The notes below the pieces were generated by a model. The model was not told the DNA's origin, searched no databases, and saw nothing but the letters and a program-made list of their open reading frames with translations. Source: Saccharibacillus sp. JS10 (lineage in GTDB: Bacteria > Bacillota > Bacilli > Paenibacillales > Paenibacillaceae). From it: a stretch of 64,000 nt of DNA. Shown here one piece after another: positions 16,972-25,725 of this stretch. Every line of letters begins with the position of its first letter. The first letter of the stretch is position 1. Position numbers and translations under genes: made by a program. The stretch is taken from assembly GCF_024436065.1 (NCBI RefSeq), contig NZ_JANFNS010000003.1, positions 372,001-436,000 on the forward strand. The letters are read 5' to 3'.

Positions 16972-19545
16972 TTACGCTTTAGCCGGTGTTCCTGTCGAGA
17001 TTGAATCTGACTTTTCTTCGTTGTTTACTTTTTGAGCGCGTTTGTTGCTAAACAAGAAGACAACCAGCGCAAGGATGATAAAGACAACGCCGAAGATTGC
17101 GACATGACCCAATTGATTCCAGAAGAAGCTCCAATCGTTTCCGAGCGAGATGACTTCACGCAATGCGCGAATACCGTAAGTCGCAGGCAAGAATGGATTA
17201 ATCGCTTGGAAAAATGCCGGTGTCAGCACTTTCGGGAATGTACCTGCGCTACCGCCGATTTGTGCAAGCAAGATCAAGAAGGCAATAAATTGTCCGACTT
17301 TACCCAGTGCGGCAAACAGGAAGAATAGCAGAGACAAGAAGGTCAGACTTAAGGTGAACGTAATCGCGTAGAAGTGCCATAGACTTTGCACGTCAAGCCC
17401 TACGATTCCCATCAGTACCACATCCAAAATCGCCGATTGCAAAATCGCCATAAACAGAATCAGGCTGAATTTACTCCAGAACCAAGACCAGCCGGAACGC
17501 GGCGTCACTTGCGGTGTTTTGAGCGGATACACCGACGAGAACATCAATGCGCCTGCAAAGAGCGCAATCGAAATCATATAAGGAGCAAGCCCTTCGCCGT
17601 AATCCGTAATTTCATGCACATCGGAATGCTGGAGATCGGTTGGTTGCGCGAACATATCGTACGTCTTATCGTCGGAACTTACGTCTCCGGCTTTTTTCAC
17701 GCCATCGGCAAGAGAGGTGTACAATTCGTTCGTTCCGTCTTTCAGATCGCCAACGCCGTTGTTCAACGTCACCGAACCGTCTGCAAGCTGATTGGCTCCG
17801 CTTCGCAGTTCGCCTGTCGCACCGCCGAGCTTGCCCAATCCGCTAACCAATTGACCGCCGCCGTCTTTCAATTGACCGAGACCGCCAACCAGACTTTGCG
17901 AACCGGCTTTCAATTGATCGGTTCCGCTCACCAGACTTTGCGAACCGGCTTTCAATTGATCGGCTCCGCTTACCAGGCTTTGTGAACCGGCTTTCAATTG
18001 ATCGGTTCCGCTTACGAGGCTTCCTGCGCCTGTAGCCAGCTTTTTCGAACCGGCTTCGGCTTCGCCGAGCTTCGTTGCAAGAGTTCCCAGACCGTCTGTA
18101 ACTTGTTTTTGTCCATCGACCAGACTTGAAGAACCTTGCAGCAATTGAGTCTGCCCGTCTGCCAATTGACCGACCGCGCCTTGAATCTGCTGCGCGCCTT
18201 CGTTTAGCTTCGCTACGCTTGTTGTCAACTGATCCAGTTGACCGAGCGCTTGCTGGAGCGATCCAGACTGGCTGTTATCGCCCGAAGATTCGCTACCCGA
18301 AGAAGAAGCGCCCGCCGCGAGCAATGACAGCAATTGTTGTTTATCTGCATCAGGAATCGTCGAACTGCTTTGAACATACGAAGCAATCGCTTCTTGTTGT
18401 TCTTTCACCGCGGCTGCTTTTTGCTGCAATTGCTGCTGCGCCGCGCCAAGACCATCGACAGCTGCCGAAGCTTGCGAACCCAAGCCTTGAACCGCTTCGT
18501 TAAGCTGCGCCATTCCTGCTGTAAAAGGCGTAAGCTGCTCTTTTAATTGATTCAGACCCGCGCTTGACTTGCCCAGACCTTCATTAAGCTGCTGCGCTCC
18601 GCTTTGCAACTTTTGCGAACCGCCAGACAACGTAGTCGCGCCGTCTTTTAATTGCGATAGCGCTTGATCGAGCTGCGTTGCGCCATTTTTAAGCTCACCA
18701 GCGCCGCTTTGAAGACTGCCCAGACCGTTGTCTAATTTGCTTGCTCCGTTCGACAGCGTGCCCAGACCGTTATCCAGCTTGGTCGCTCCGCTTGATAATG
18801 TACCCAGCCCGTCGTTCAAACGCACGGCACCGCTTGCTGCACTCGCAATACCGGTACTCAGCGTTCCTGCGCCGTTCGTCAGATCCGCTACGCCTTGTTG
18901 GAAGGTGACGCTATTTGCTGCCAGCTTTTTGAGATTATCGGTTAACTTTTGCGAACCGTCGGCAAGATCCGCAGCGCCGTCATCCAACTTTTTGGCTCCG
19001 TCGTCTGCATCTTTTAAGCCGTCCACCAATTCGCTCAGACTTTTGAATACGGTTGTTGCATACTCTTTTGTCACTTGCTCGGCAATTTCTTTGTCTACTT
19101 CTTTGACCGCTGACTTGGCGATCTGTGCCGAAGAATAACCCATCCCGGAATTCGTGTAGTAGCGAATATCCATCTTTTTCGGATTTTTGTTCAGCAACGT
19201 CGAAGCATTTTCAGAGAAATTGTTCGGAAGCTCGATTACCATAATATACTTCTCGGTCTTCAGCCCATTCAGGGCGTCGTTTTTGTCGGTTGCAACCCAT
19301 TGGAAAGAATCGTTATCTTTTAGCCCATCAACAAAATCTTTGCCGACGTCCAAACGCTTTCCTTCATAATTGGTGCCCGTATCTTCATTGACGACTGCGA
19401 CTGACAACCGATCCGTATGACCGTAAGGATTCCAGTAAGCCGAAAGAAAGAACAGACCGTATAATCCTGGAACCAACAACATCGCGATAATCGTCAACAT
19501 CGTCATTCGATGTTTTAAAATACTTTTCCATTCTGATTTAAACAT
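16972..19545 (-). CDS. yhgE: YhgE/Pip-family membrane protein with long heptad repeat region
   Basis: This protein of about 857 residues has one N-terminal membrane segment (about 18-38), the YhgE/Pip N-domain (SVAVVNEDTGTNYEGKRLDVG), then some 450 residues of Leu/Gly/Ser-rich short repeats (LxxGxxxLxxGAxxL). About six C-terminal membrane segments follow, as in ABC-2 type proteins. Relatives include the Lactococcus phage infection protein Pip and secretion-linked EsaA-like proteins. The repeat zone should be a long extracellular helix. Three 42-bp units inside it are almost identical. ATG 19545 is in a poor context; a TTG 12 nt upstream next to AAAGGAG is an alternative. TetR is encoded downstream. 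Confidence 0.88.
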   Translation of the reverse strand: MFKSEWKSILKHRMTMLTIIAMLLVPGLYGLFFLSAYWNPYGHTDRLSVAVVNEDTGTNYEGKRLDVGKDFVDGLKDNDSFQWVATDKNDALNGLKTEKYIMVIELPNNFSENASTLLNKNPKKMDIRYYTNSGMGYSSAQIAKSAVKEVDKEIAEQVTKEYATTVFKSLSELVDGLKDADDGAKKLDDGAADLADGSQKLTDNLKKLAANSVTFQQGVADLTNGAGTLSTGIASAASGAVRLNDGLGTLSSGATKLDNGLGTLSNGASKLDNGLGSLQSGAGELKNGATQLDQALSQLKDGATTLSGGSQKLQSGAQQLNEGLGKSSAGLNQLKEQLTPFTAGMAQLNEAVQGLGSQASAAVDGLGAAQQQLQQKAAAVKEQQEAIASYVQSSSTIPDADKQQLLSLLAAGASSSGSESSGDNSQSGSLQQALGQLDQLTTSVAKLNEGAQQIQGAVGQLADGQTQLLQGSSSLVDGQKQVTDGLGTLATKLGEAEAGSKKLATGAGSLVSGTDQLKAGSQSLVSGADQLKAGSQSLVSGTDQLKAGSQSLVGGLGQLKDGGGQLVSGLGKLGGATGELRSGANQLADGSVTLNNGVGDLKDGTNELYTSLADGVKKAGDVSSDDKTYDMFAQPTDLQHSDVHEITDYGEGLAPYMISIALFAGALMFSSVYPLKTPQVTPRSGWSWFWSKFSLILFMAILQSAILDVVLMGIVGLDVQSLWHFYAITFTLSLTFLSLLFFLFAALGKVGQFIAFLILLAQIGGSAGTFPKVLTPAFFQAINPFLPATYGIRALREVISLGNDWSFFWNQLGHVAIFGVVFIILALVVFLFSNKRAQKVNNEEKSDSISTGTPAKA
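17888..18013 (-). repeat. Three tandem 42-bp units inside yhgE-like gene
   Basis: Units at 17888-17929, 17930-17971 and 17972-18013 differ at only a few bases and encode 14-residue repeats with QLKAGSQSLVSG. Flanking units are more diverged. The near identity suggests recent duplication and possible length variation. Confidence 0.85.
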
Positions 19546-19760
19546 CTCCGCAATCAAGCTCCTTTCTAAAAAGTGACTATAAAAACAATTCGGTCAATCG
19601 GTACTGTGAGAAGTATATCACATTAGACATATAATTCAACCTCTTTTTTTGCGTTTTTAAAAATGGTTAGAAATTGTTTGGTATTCATGAATTTTTTTCT
19701 TTTTTTTGAATAAATTTTACGATCCTTACCTATTGGTAGCTACTTTTCCTGATAAACGGA

Positions 19761-19769
19761 TGCTATAAT
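19761..19769 (+). promoter_or_regulatory. Extended -10 promoter of the sensor kinase gene
   Basis: TG-C-TATAAT, with no good -35 hexamer at the right distance, about 37 bp before the start of the kinase gene. Confidence 0.5.
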
Positions 19770-19805
19770 TGCCGTATAGGGAAAGTCTGATAAATGAGGT
19801 GAGTT

Positions 19806-21401
19806 TTGTTGAACACGGAAGCCGATCTGGAACTAAAATATAAAGTGCTAAACGAACTGCTGCCGGGAATACTATCGAGTGAGACGCCTTCGCAGCTTCT
19901 TACGCATGTTTTTGGTTGTGTAAGCAAGCATTTTGGTTTGGATCTTTTGCTGAATTATTGGGTGGAAGAGAAGTTCCCGTACCGACTTCAACTCATTCAT
20001 CATCGCGGTGTCACATTAGAAGAAGCCGAAGCGCTGCTCTCTCTCGATCAAGGGCAAACGATTTGCGGAGCTGCGATCAAATCGATGCAACCTTACATTT
20101 GTGAAAACCTGCAAGAAACGACGGAGTTTCATGCACGCATTTTACGGCAAATGGGTCTTCGGCGTTATGTGTGTTTTCCGATTGTGGTTGGCGACGAGAC
20201 TCGTCCTTTTGCGATCGGATTCGGTTCGCGTAGCGGAGATGTTTTTGATCCGACGGAACTTGAAGTGCTACATATGTTATCGGAAAATTTAATTCATGCA
20301 TTTGCTCGTATCGGAAAATTCGATGAATTAAAACGGCAAAATGCGGTGCTCGCGGAAACCAATCGCTTTTTGTCGTCTTCGGAAAATCGGTTCGCTGCGA
20401 TTTTCGCAGCCAGCCCTCACCCGATGCTGATTACGACGCTGGAAGATCGGGAGGTTATTGAAGCCAACGACGCTTTTTTGCTTTTGCTTGGGATTACCCG
20501 ACTTCAAATGGATACACGGTACGGTGAACTGATTCGCGGTAATGAACTGATGATGCAAATTCCTCAGCCGGATGAACAATCCAGCGTACCGGAAGGCATT
20601 AGCCGCGAAGTGACGTTTACCAATCATCTTGGCGATGAGAAGGTCTGTATTTTGCGTACGGTCCTGCTCGATTTCAATGGTGAATTGCTGCTGCTTACGA
20701 TGATTAGCGATCTGACGGAACACAAGCAGTACGAACATGAATTGCAGCGCTTGTCTCAGCTTCATCTGGTTGGCGAAGTAGCAGCCGGAATCGGTCATGA
20801 AGTACGTAACCCGATGACGACGGTTCGCGGCTTCCTTCAATTGATGCTGATGCAAGGCAAAAATACGTTGGAACCGGCTTATCTTCAAGTCATGATCGAA
20901 GAACTCGATCGCGCCAATCAGATTATCACCGAATTTTTATCGCTCGCAAAAGACCATATGGTACAGCTCAAGCGCGAAAATCTGAATGATCTGATTCGCA
21001 AAATTTTACCGTTGATCGAAGCCGATGCTTCCGTAACCGGCAAAATGATCACGACGCATCTGACTCCTGTCGAATCGATTGAGATGGATAACAAGCAGAT
21101 CACACAATTGATTCTCAACTTTATCCGTAATGCGCTAGAAGCCACAGGCGAGAACGGTTGGATTCAATTGAAGACGTATATGCAAGACGGACGCGCTGTA
21201 CTGGTTATCGAAGATAACGGCCCGGGTATCGCTCCCGATGTGGTCGAGCAAATATGGAAACCTTTCTATACGACAAAAGAAAATGGTTCCGGGCTTGGGC
21301 TTGCGATCTGCTTCAGTATTGCCAACAAACACGGTGCTTTGATCGATCTTTCGACTGGCAAAGAAGGCACAGCTTTTTACGTACGATTCCGTACGAATTA
21401 A
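19806..21401 (+). CDS. GAF-PAS sensor histidine kinase, sporulation-kinase type
   Basis: This 531-residue soluble kinase has an N-terminal GAF domain (about 15-175), a PAS domain (about 195-300), a HisKA with H-box GIGHEVRNPMTTVRGFLQLM, and a HATPase with N-box NFIRNALEA, G1 DNGPGI and G2 GSGLGL. The HEVRNPMTTVRGFLQ box resembles Bacillus KinA-KinE phosphorelay kinases, so a role in the sporulation phosphorelay is plausible but inferred. There is no membrane segment and no response regulator next to it. The start is TTG: 19806 lies very close to GAGGTGAG, and TTG 19809 is better spaced. A terminator follows. Confidence 0.9.
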   Translation: MLNTEADLELKYKVLNELLPGILSSETPSQLLTHVFGCVSKHFGLDLLLNYWVEEKFPYRLQLIHHRGVTLEEAEALLSLDQGQTICGAAIKSMQPYICENLQETTEFHARILRQMGLRRYVCFPIVVGDETRPFAIGFGSRSGDVFDPTELEVLHMLSENLIHAFARIGKFDELKRQNAVLAETNRFLSSSENRFAAIFAASPHPMLITTLEDREVIEANDAFLLLLGITRLQMDTRYGELIRGNELMMQIPQPDEQSSVPEGISREVTFTNHLGDEKVCILRTVLLDFNGELLLLTMISDLTEHKQYEHELQRLSQLHLVGEVAAGIGHEVRNPMTTVRGFLQLMLMQGKNTLEPAYLQVMIEELDRANQIITEFLSLAKDHMVQLKRENLNDLIRKILPLIEADASVTGKMITTHLTPVESIEMDNKQITQLILNFIRNALEATGENGWIQLKTYMQDGRAVLVIEDNGPGIAPDVVEQIWKPFYTTKENGSGLGLAICFSIANKHGALIDLSTGKEGTAFYVRFRTN

Positions 21402-21429
21402 AAGCAAATCAAAAACAATAGGTTGAACC

Positions 21430-21462
21430 AGAACGATTTCTACGGAGATCGTTCTTCTTTTT
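21430..21462 (+). terminator. Kinase gene terminator
   Basis: AGAACGAT / ATCGTTCT, 10-nt loop, then TCTTTTTG. Confidence 0.75.
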
Positions 21463-21504
21463 GTCTATTTCTTTTTAAAATCTCCATCCTCCAAAAGTAA
21501 GCGG

Positions 21505-21552
21505 TTTCAATTAAGAGGATTTTTATGTTAAAATCAGTTACGAAACGTTTCG
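21505..21552 (+). promoter_or_regulatory. Promoter with LacI-type operator at +1
   Basis: TTTCAA (21505-21510), an 18-bp spacer, then an extended -10 TG-T-TAAAAT (21526-21534). The perfect palindrome CGAAACGTTTCG (21541-21552), with the CG-centred AACGTT core typical of LacI/GalR-family operators, covers the expected transcription start. The glycoamylase-family gene starts 48 bp on. No LacI-family gene is in the window. Confidence 0.6.
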
Positions 21553-21600
21553 ATTTAGATTTTTTCAACAAAAAAATGAAAGTTCGAGAGGAGAAAAGAC

Positions 21601-22953
21601 ATGAAAAAAGTTACGATCTTTAGCTTCGTTCTCGCTTTTTGTCTGATCGCCCATCTGGCGTTGGTTCCTGCCGGTTCCGCTCAAGCCGCATCTTCAACGG
21701 CTGGGCTCAATGCGGAATTAAAATCAATCTCCAAAAAAACATATCGTTTTTTCAAAGATTATACCGATCCCAAAACCGGGCTGACTTCTGACGAAATTCG
21801 TATGACCGCAAAAGGCGTAGAAGAAGCCAAACGCACTTCGCCTACAAATATCTCGATGTATATGATGAGTACCGTGTCTGCGCATCAGCTCGGCATTATT
21901 TCCAAAAAAGAAGCAGTATCGCGTCTGAAAACGACGTTGAACACGCTTGAAAGCATGGATAAATGGAACGGGCTTTTCTACAATTGGTACAATACGGACG
22001 ATGCTTCGCTCAAAAAAGATTGGGGCGAATTTATTTCGCAAGTCGATAACGGCTGGTTATCCGCAGGTCTGATCGTCGTCGGTCAAGCTTACCCGGAACT
22101 TCAACCGCAAAGTCATAAACTTGTCGACGCGATGGATTATTCGACGTTGTATGATCCTGAAGTCGGTCAATTCCGTGGCGGTTACGATGTAGCCAAAGGC
22201 GCTTTGACCGAGCATCATTACGGAACTTTCTATACCGAGCCAAGACTTGGCAGTTATATCGCGATCGGTAAAGGCGACGTTCCGAAAGAACACTGGTGGA
22301 AAATGTACCGCACGATGCCGCAAGAATGGGATTGGCAGTCTCAAATTCCTGAAGGTCAGACCGTGAACTATGACGGCGTCGATGTGTTTGAAGGTCATTA
22401 CACGTATCAAGGTCAAAAATTCGTGCCAAGCTGGGGTGGCAGTATGTTCGAAGGTCTGATGCCAAGTCTGGTACTCAAAGAAAAAGAATTAGGCAAAAAA
22501 GCATTAGGGCTGAACAATCAACGTCATGTGGATTTACAAATTCGATATGCCAAAGAAAAAGGCTATCCGGCATGGGGCTTCTCCCCTTCTGCGACGCCAA
22601 CCGGCTATAGCGAATTTGCGGCAACGCCGCTTGGCATCTCGGGCTACAAAGACGGAGCGACCGTGACTTCACATGCCACATTCCTTGCTCTGGACTATGC
22701 ACCCAAAGAAGTCTATCAAAATATCAAAGCACTCAAAAAAATGAAGATGATGGGCAAATACGGGCTATACGATTCGATCAATATGGACACGAAGGAAATC
22801 GCGAAAGCTTATCTGGCGCTGGATCAAGGCATGATTATGGTCTCGATTGCCAATACGCTGAAAGACGGCGTGATTCGCGATTATTTCCATAGCGATCCGA
22901 TTGGCAAAAAACCGGAAGAGTTGTTGAAGAAAGAAGAATTCTCGATTCAATGA
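21601..22953 (+). CDS. Secreted glycoamylase-family protein (PF10091-like)
   Basis: This 450-residue protein has a signal peptide (cleavage near AQAAS) and an (alpha/alpha)-barrel type body. PSWGGSMFEGLMP, LNNQRHVDLQIRYAKEKGYPAWGFSPSATP and SEFAATPLG match the glycoamylase-like family that includes GH144 beta-1,2-glucanases and the C-terminal domain of cyclic glucan synthases. It probably attacks an extracellular glucan; the substrate cannot be read from the sequence. It is monocistronic, has a LacI-type operator at its promoter, and ends at a strong terminator. Confidence 0.8.
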   Translation: MKKVTIFSFVLAFCLIAHLALVPAGSAQAASSTAGLNAELKSISKKTYRFFKDYTDPKTGLTSDEIRMTAKGVEEAKRTSPTNISMYMMSTVSAHQLGIISKKEAVSRLKTTLNTLESMDKWNGLFYNWYNTDDASLKKDWGEFISQVDNGWLSAGLIVVGQAYPELQPQSHKLVDAMDYSTLYDPEVGQFRGGYDVAKGALTEHHYGTFYTEPRLGSYIAIGKGDVPKEHWWKMYRTMPQEWDWQSQIPEGQTVNYDGVDVFEGHYTYQGQKFVPSWGGSMFEGLMPSLVLKEKELGKKALGLNNQRHVDLQIRYAKEKGYPAWGFSPSATPTGYSEFAATPLGISGYKDGATVTSHATFLALDYAPKEVYQNIKALKKMKMMGKYGLYDSINMDTKEIAKAYLALDQGMIMVSIANTLKDGVIRDYFHSDPIGKKPEELLKKEEFSIQ

Positions 22954-22980
22954 TTGTAAAAGGTAAAAAGTCTATGGAAC

Positions 22981-23016
22981 AAAAAAGCCGCCGGGAAATT
23001 TCCCGGCGGCTTTTTC
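22981..23016. terminator. Bidirectional terminator
   Basis: AAAGCCGCCGGGAAA / TTTCCCGGCGGCTTT is a near-perfect palindrome between convergent genes. Confidence 0.9.
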
Positions 23017-23049
23017 TATTCTAAGCAAGTGTGATAAGATCGCTAATTC

Positions 23050-23307
23050 TTAGCCGATCCACGCCCACATAAATCCGTCCCGATCCCAAGCAATTTGCCC
23101 GTGATGCAGTTTACGGAATTCTTTTTTAACATCTTTTTCAAGCGATGTATTGCCGTTATCGTTGACGAAAATAAAATGTTCGCCGAAATGTTCCCGCACG
23201 TAAGCAATCGCTTCTTCTTGCCTTAAAATTCCGCGAAAACGAATTTCCCCAACCATCCATTCCGCTACTTGTTTGGCAGTCGTTTCTGCCTGTTGATTGT
23301 CGCTCAT
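23050..23307 (-). CDS. Small hypothetical protein, DUF6953-like
   Basis: This 85-residue soluble protein has AEWMVGEIRFRGILRQEEAI and VREHFGEHFIFVNDNGNTSL, followed by EFRKLHHGQIAWDRDGFMW. The pattern recalls DUF6953, a small family of unknown function. The start follows an AGGAGGGC site. It lies 42 bp after the DUF4870 gene on the same strand, so the two may be cotranscribed. Confidence 0.65.
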   Translation of the reverse strand: MSDNQQAETTAKQVAEWMVGEIRFRGILRQEEAIAYVREHFGEHFIFVNDNGNTSLEKDVKKEFRKLHHGQIAWDRDGFMWAWIG

Positions 23308-23349
23308 GAAGCCCTCCTGAAAATCGCTTTTCTTTGATTATAGGAGTGA

Positions 23350-23697
23350 TTACTTCAGAATGTCTACGTTTGGCATGAACGGAAGAGGTTGTTTTCTGCC
23401 GTTTACTGCATTCATTACGCCCAGCACGATGTAAACCAAAGCCGCGATATTCAGAACCGGCATCAACATCCATCCGATAAATGGAATGATCGACAATACG
23501 ATATTCCCCGCGATCAGTGCCAACAATAGCAGCAATCCCTGATTGGCGTGGTACATGGCAAAGCGAGAATTACGAGCCGCTAGCAAAGGTACGAAAAACA
23601 GAATGTAAGAAATAGCGGCAACCGTTTTGTTTTGCTCGACATCGTGTGGATCAACTTGTTGGTCGTGCGGATTGTGCGGATTTGGATTTTGCATCAT
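23350..23697 (-). CDS. DUF4870 domain membrane protein
   Basis: This 115-residue protein has a polar N-terminus with NPHNPHDQ repeats, then three hydrophobic segments (about 26-42, 50-70, 74-95). The motif FAMYHANQGLLLLLALI is typical of DUF4870 proteins of unknown role. The start is ATG 23697 or 23694, both after GAGAGGGG. Confidence 0.82.
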   Translation of the reverse strand: MMQNPNPHNPHDQQVDPHDVEQNKTVAAISYILFFVPLLAARNSRFAMYHANQGLLLLLALIAGNIVLSIIPFIGWMLMPVLNIAALVYIVLGVMNAVNGRKQPLPFMPNVDILK

Positions 23698-23864
23698 TGG
23701 AACCCCTCTCGATTTTAAACTCCCGTTTTTGAAAAGCTGATGAACCTGTTGTCGAATTGCTCAAGTGTAGACGTCGGATCATTCATCCATCGCCTGTTAT
23801 CTAAGCGAATATACGCCGATATCGCAACACGGTTTCATTATTTTTACATTATTTTAAAAAATTT

Positions 23865-23881
23865 TTCGAAAACTTTTCGAA
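23865..23881. promoter_or_regulatory. Palindrome TTCGAAAA-C-TTTTCGAA
   Basis: A perfect 8+1+8 inverted repeat in an AT-rich stretch between the divergent DUF4870 and MarR genes, 20 bp before the MarR promoter. It could bind a regulator; nothing else supports this. Confidence 0.3.
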
Positions 23882-23900
23882 ATAATTTTTAATAACGCAC

Positions 23901-23958
23901 TTGCTTTTTTTCAGTAGACAGTTTATATTAATTGACGGGTCAACCATTGAGGTATCAA
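23901..23958 (+). promoter_or_regulatory. marR operon promoter with two tandem operators
   Basis: TTGCTT (23901-23906), a 17-bp spacer and TATATT (23924-23929) form a sigma-A promoter. Two copies of TTGA-N4-TCAA (23932-23943 and 23947-23958), 15 bp apart centre to centre, cover the expected transcription start. This fits autorepression by the MarR protein encoded next. Confidence 0.65.
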
Positions 23959-23984
23959 TCATTATACGGAAAGGAGGGCTGCGC

Positions 23985-24410
23985 ATGTGTCCGGTCACGC
24001 CCGAAGCGTCCATCTTGGAACGACTCCAACTTTTAAATACTCGAATCGGAACTGCTTTTTCTGGCTGCGCAGGGGTCAGTTCTTCTCGTTTCCGACTGAT
24101 GCAGCAGTTGTTTGCTATCGAAGAAATCGGACAGAGCGCTTTGCAAAAGTCGCTTGGCATCGATGGAGCGGCAGTAACTCGCCACCTGAAACAACTTGAA
24201 GCCAACAATTTCGTCAGTCGGCGTACTTGTCCAGAAGATAACCGCGTCACTTTGGTTTCACTGACTGAACACGGACGTCTGCACGTTAATGATTTTGTTC
24301 AAGAAAAGTCTCGTCTGATCGAAGATTTGTTTGAAGGATTTGACGCTGAAGAACGTAAGACGCTAGCGGATTTGCTGGAAAGGATGCAGCGAAACGCAGA
24401 CACCCTCTGA
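23985..24410 (+). CDS. MarR-family regulator of the nitroreductase operon
   Basis: This 141-residue winged-helix protein has IGQSALQKSLGIDGAAVTRH as recognition helix region, and a wing with CPEDNRVTLVSLTEHG. It has Cys at 2, near 29 and near 80, which could sense electrophiles as in other thiol-based MarR proteins; that is inference. ATG 23985 lies 7 nt after AAAGGAGG. It heads an apparent operon with a nitroreductase and a quinol-monooxygenase-like gene, and its promoter carries two matched palindromes. Confidence 0.88.
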   Translation: MCPVTPEASILERLQLLNTRIGTAFSGCAGVSSSRFRLMQQLFAIEEIGQSALQKSLGIDGAAVTRHLKQLEANNFVSRRTCPEDNRVTLVSLTEHGRLHVNDFVQEKSRLIEDLFEGFDAEERKTLADLLERMQRNADTL

Positions 24411-24491
24411 TCCGCGAACGAAATAAGACCTGTATCCACAGGCAGACGCTACAAGCGTCCAAAATCTAATTAATCAAGAGGAGATGTTTTT

Positions 24492-25130
24492 ATGAGTACT
24501 GTACAAAAAGTTCAAGATTTTATGGAAGTTCTGAAAAGCCGTCGTTCCGTTCGTTATTATGATCCGTCTGTAAAAATCAGCCATGAAGAAATGACGCAAA
24601 TGTTGGAAGAAGCGACTTTGGCTCCTTCGTCCGTGAACCTACAGCCTTGGCGTTTTGCTGTGATCGAAAGCGACGAAGCAAAAGCAAAACTGCTTCCTTT
24701 GGCGAAATTCAACGGTCACCAAGTTGAGACGTCTTCGGCAGTATTGGCGGTATTCGGCGATCTGGAATTCAAAGAATTTGCAGACGAAATCTTCACTAAA
24801 GCGGTTGAACTGGGTTATATGCCACAAGAAATCAAAGAACAACAGCTTGGTTCGTTCATGCCTGTGCTTGACGGTATGACACAAGAAATGAAACGAGATT
24901 GGGTATTGATCGATGCAGGTCTGGTATCGATGCAATTCATGCTGGTTGCTCGTGCTCACGGTTACGACACGAACCCAATCGGTGGCTATGACAAAGCAAA
25001 AGTAACAGAAGCTTTCGGCTTCGATCCAGCTCGTCACGTCCCTATTATGCTGATTTCGATCGGTAAAGCGGCTAAAGAAGGTCATTCTTCTTCCCGTCTG
25101 GACGTTGCTCGCACAACCGAGTGGCACTAA
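24492..25130 (+). CDS. Nitroreductase-family FMN oxidoreductase
   Basis: This 212-residue flavoprotein has the nitroreductase N-terminal motif SRRSVRYYDPS, then LAPSSVNLQPWRF (FMN binding), and IDAGLVSMQFMLVARAHGYDTNPIGGYD near the C-terminal half. Members reduce nitro compounds or quinones with NAD(P)H and resemble Bacillus MhqN and YodC, which act in quinone stress. AGAGGAG lies 7 nt before the ATG. It is second in the MarR operon, 81 bp after the regulator. Confidence 0.9.
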   Translation: MSTVQKVQDFMEVLKSRRSVRYYDPSVKISHEEMTQMLEEATLAPSSVNLQPWRFAVIESDEAKAKLLPLAKFNGHQVETSSAVLAVFGDLEFKEFADEIFTKAVELGYMPQEIKEQQLGSFMPVLDGMTQEMKRDWVLIDAGLVSMQFMLVARAHGYDTNPIGGYDKAKVTEAFGFDPARHVPIMLISIGKAAKEGHSSSRLDVARTTEWH

Positions 25131-25177
25131 GTTTAAACTTCAATCCATATTCATTACAATTCTAGGAGGAATTATTC

Positions 25178-25474
25178 ATGATTATCGTTCATGCAACACT
25201 TCACGTTAACCCAGCTAAAGAAGCTGAATTTTTGGAAGCAATGAAACCACTGGTACAAGGTTCGCAAGCTGAAGAAGGCAATGTCGCTTACGATCTGCAT
25301 AAAGCTGTAGGCAAAGAAAACACGTACATGATGGTTGAAGTTTGGCGCGACCAAGAAGCAACAGCTCTGCATAACAGCAGCGAACACTTTACTAAATTCG
25401 TTGCATCCGCAAGCGAATATCTGGCTGCACCTCTTGACGTTAAAGCTTTCGAAGGACAACCACTGTCCGCGTAA
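25178..25474 (+). CDS. Antibiotic-biosynthesis-monooxygenase-fold protein, quinol monooxygenase-like
   Basis: This 98-residue dimeric alpha/beta-barrel protein begins MIIVHATLHVNPAKEAEFLE, holds VAYDLHKAVGKENTYMMVEVW and HFTKF, and is close in size and layout to YgiN-type quinol monooxygenases. Together with the nitroreductase and the MarR regulator it suggests a quinone or electrophile detoxification unit. AGGAGG lies 10 nt before the ATG. A strong terminator follows. Confidence 0.85.
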   Translation: MIIVHATLHVNPAKEAEFLEAMKPLVQGSQAEEGNVAYDLHKAVGKENTYMMVEVWRDQEATALHNSSEHFTKFVASASEYLAAPLDVKAFEGQPLSA

Positions 25475-25500
25475 ACGCTATTTATATAGATGCTCGACGA

Positions 25501-25537
25501 AAAAGCCCTCATTGGAAAATGAGGGCTTTTTATTTTT
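25501..25537 (+). terminator. Terminator of the MarR operon
   Basis: AAAAGCCCTCATT / AATGAGGGCTTTT plus a T-rich tail; repeat copy C starts at its end. Confidence 0.88.
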
Positions 25538-25717
25538 AAAACATAACGTAACTAAAAGCGAGGAGACGGAGAGAGAAATTCAGTGAAGGAACGATAGTGT
25601 TCGCCTTTGAAATTGAGAAAACTCCTATTAAAATTTAATCAAAGTTTCTCAATTTCAACACGCGACCGAAACGAATTTCTCTCGCAGTCTTCTCGCTTCT
25701 CGGCATACGTTACTTTT
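25538..25717 (+). repeat. Dispersed structured element, copy C
   Basis: The helices are 25556-25567 with 25687-25698 (12 bp including one G-U in plus-strand RNA), 25571-25581 with 25673-25683 (11 bp) and 25608-25620 with 25645-25657 (13 bp). The internal-loop strands are conserved with minor changes (AGTGTTCGCCTTT and ACACGCGACCGAAAC). The element fills the gap between two terminators, one from each flanking gene. Confidence 0.85.
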
Positions 25718-25725
25718 AGACATTC

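Noticed and set aside
17888-18013. CRISPR-like spacing of repeats
   Set aside because: The 42-bp units are contiguous with no spacers and lie in frame inside a coding sequence.
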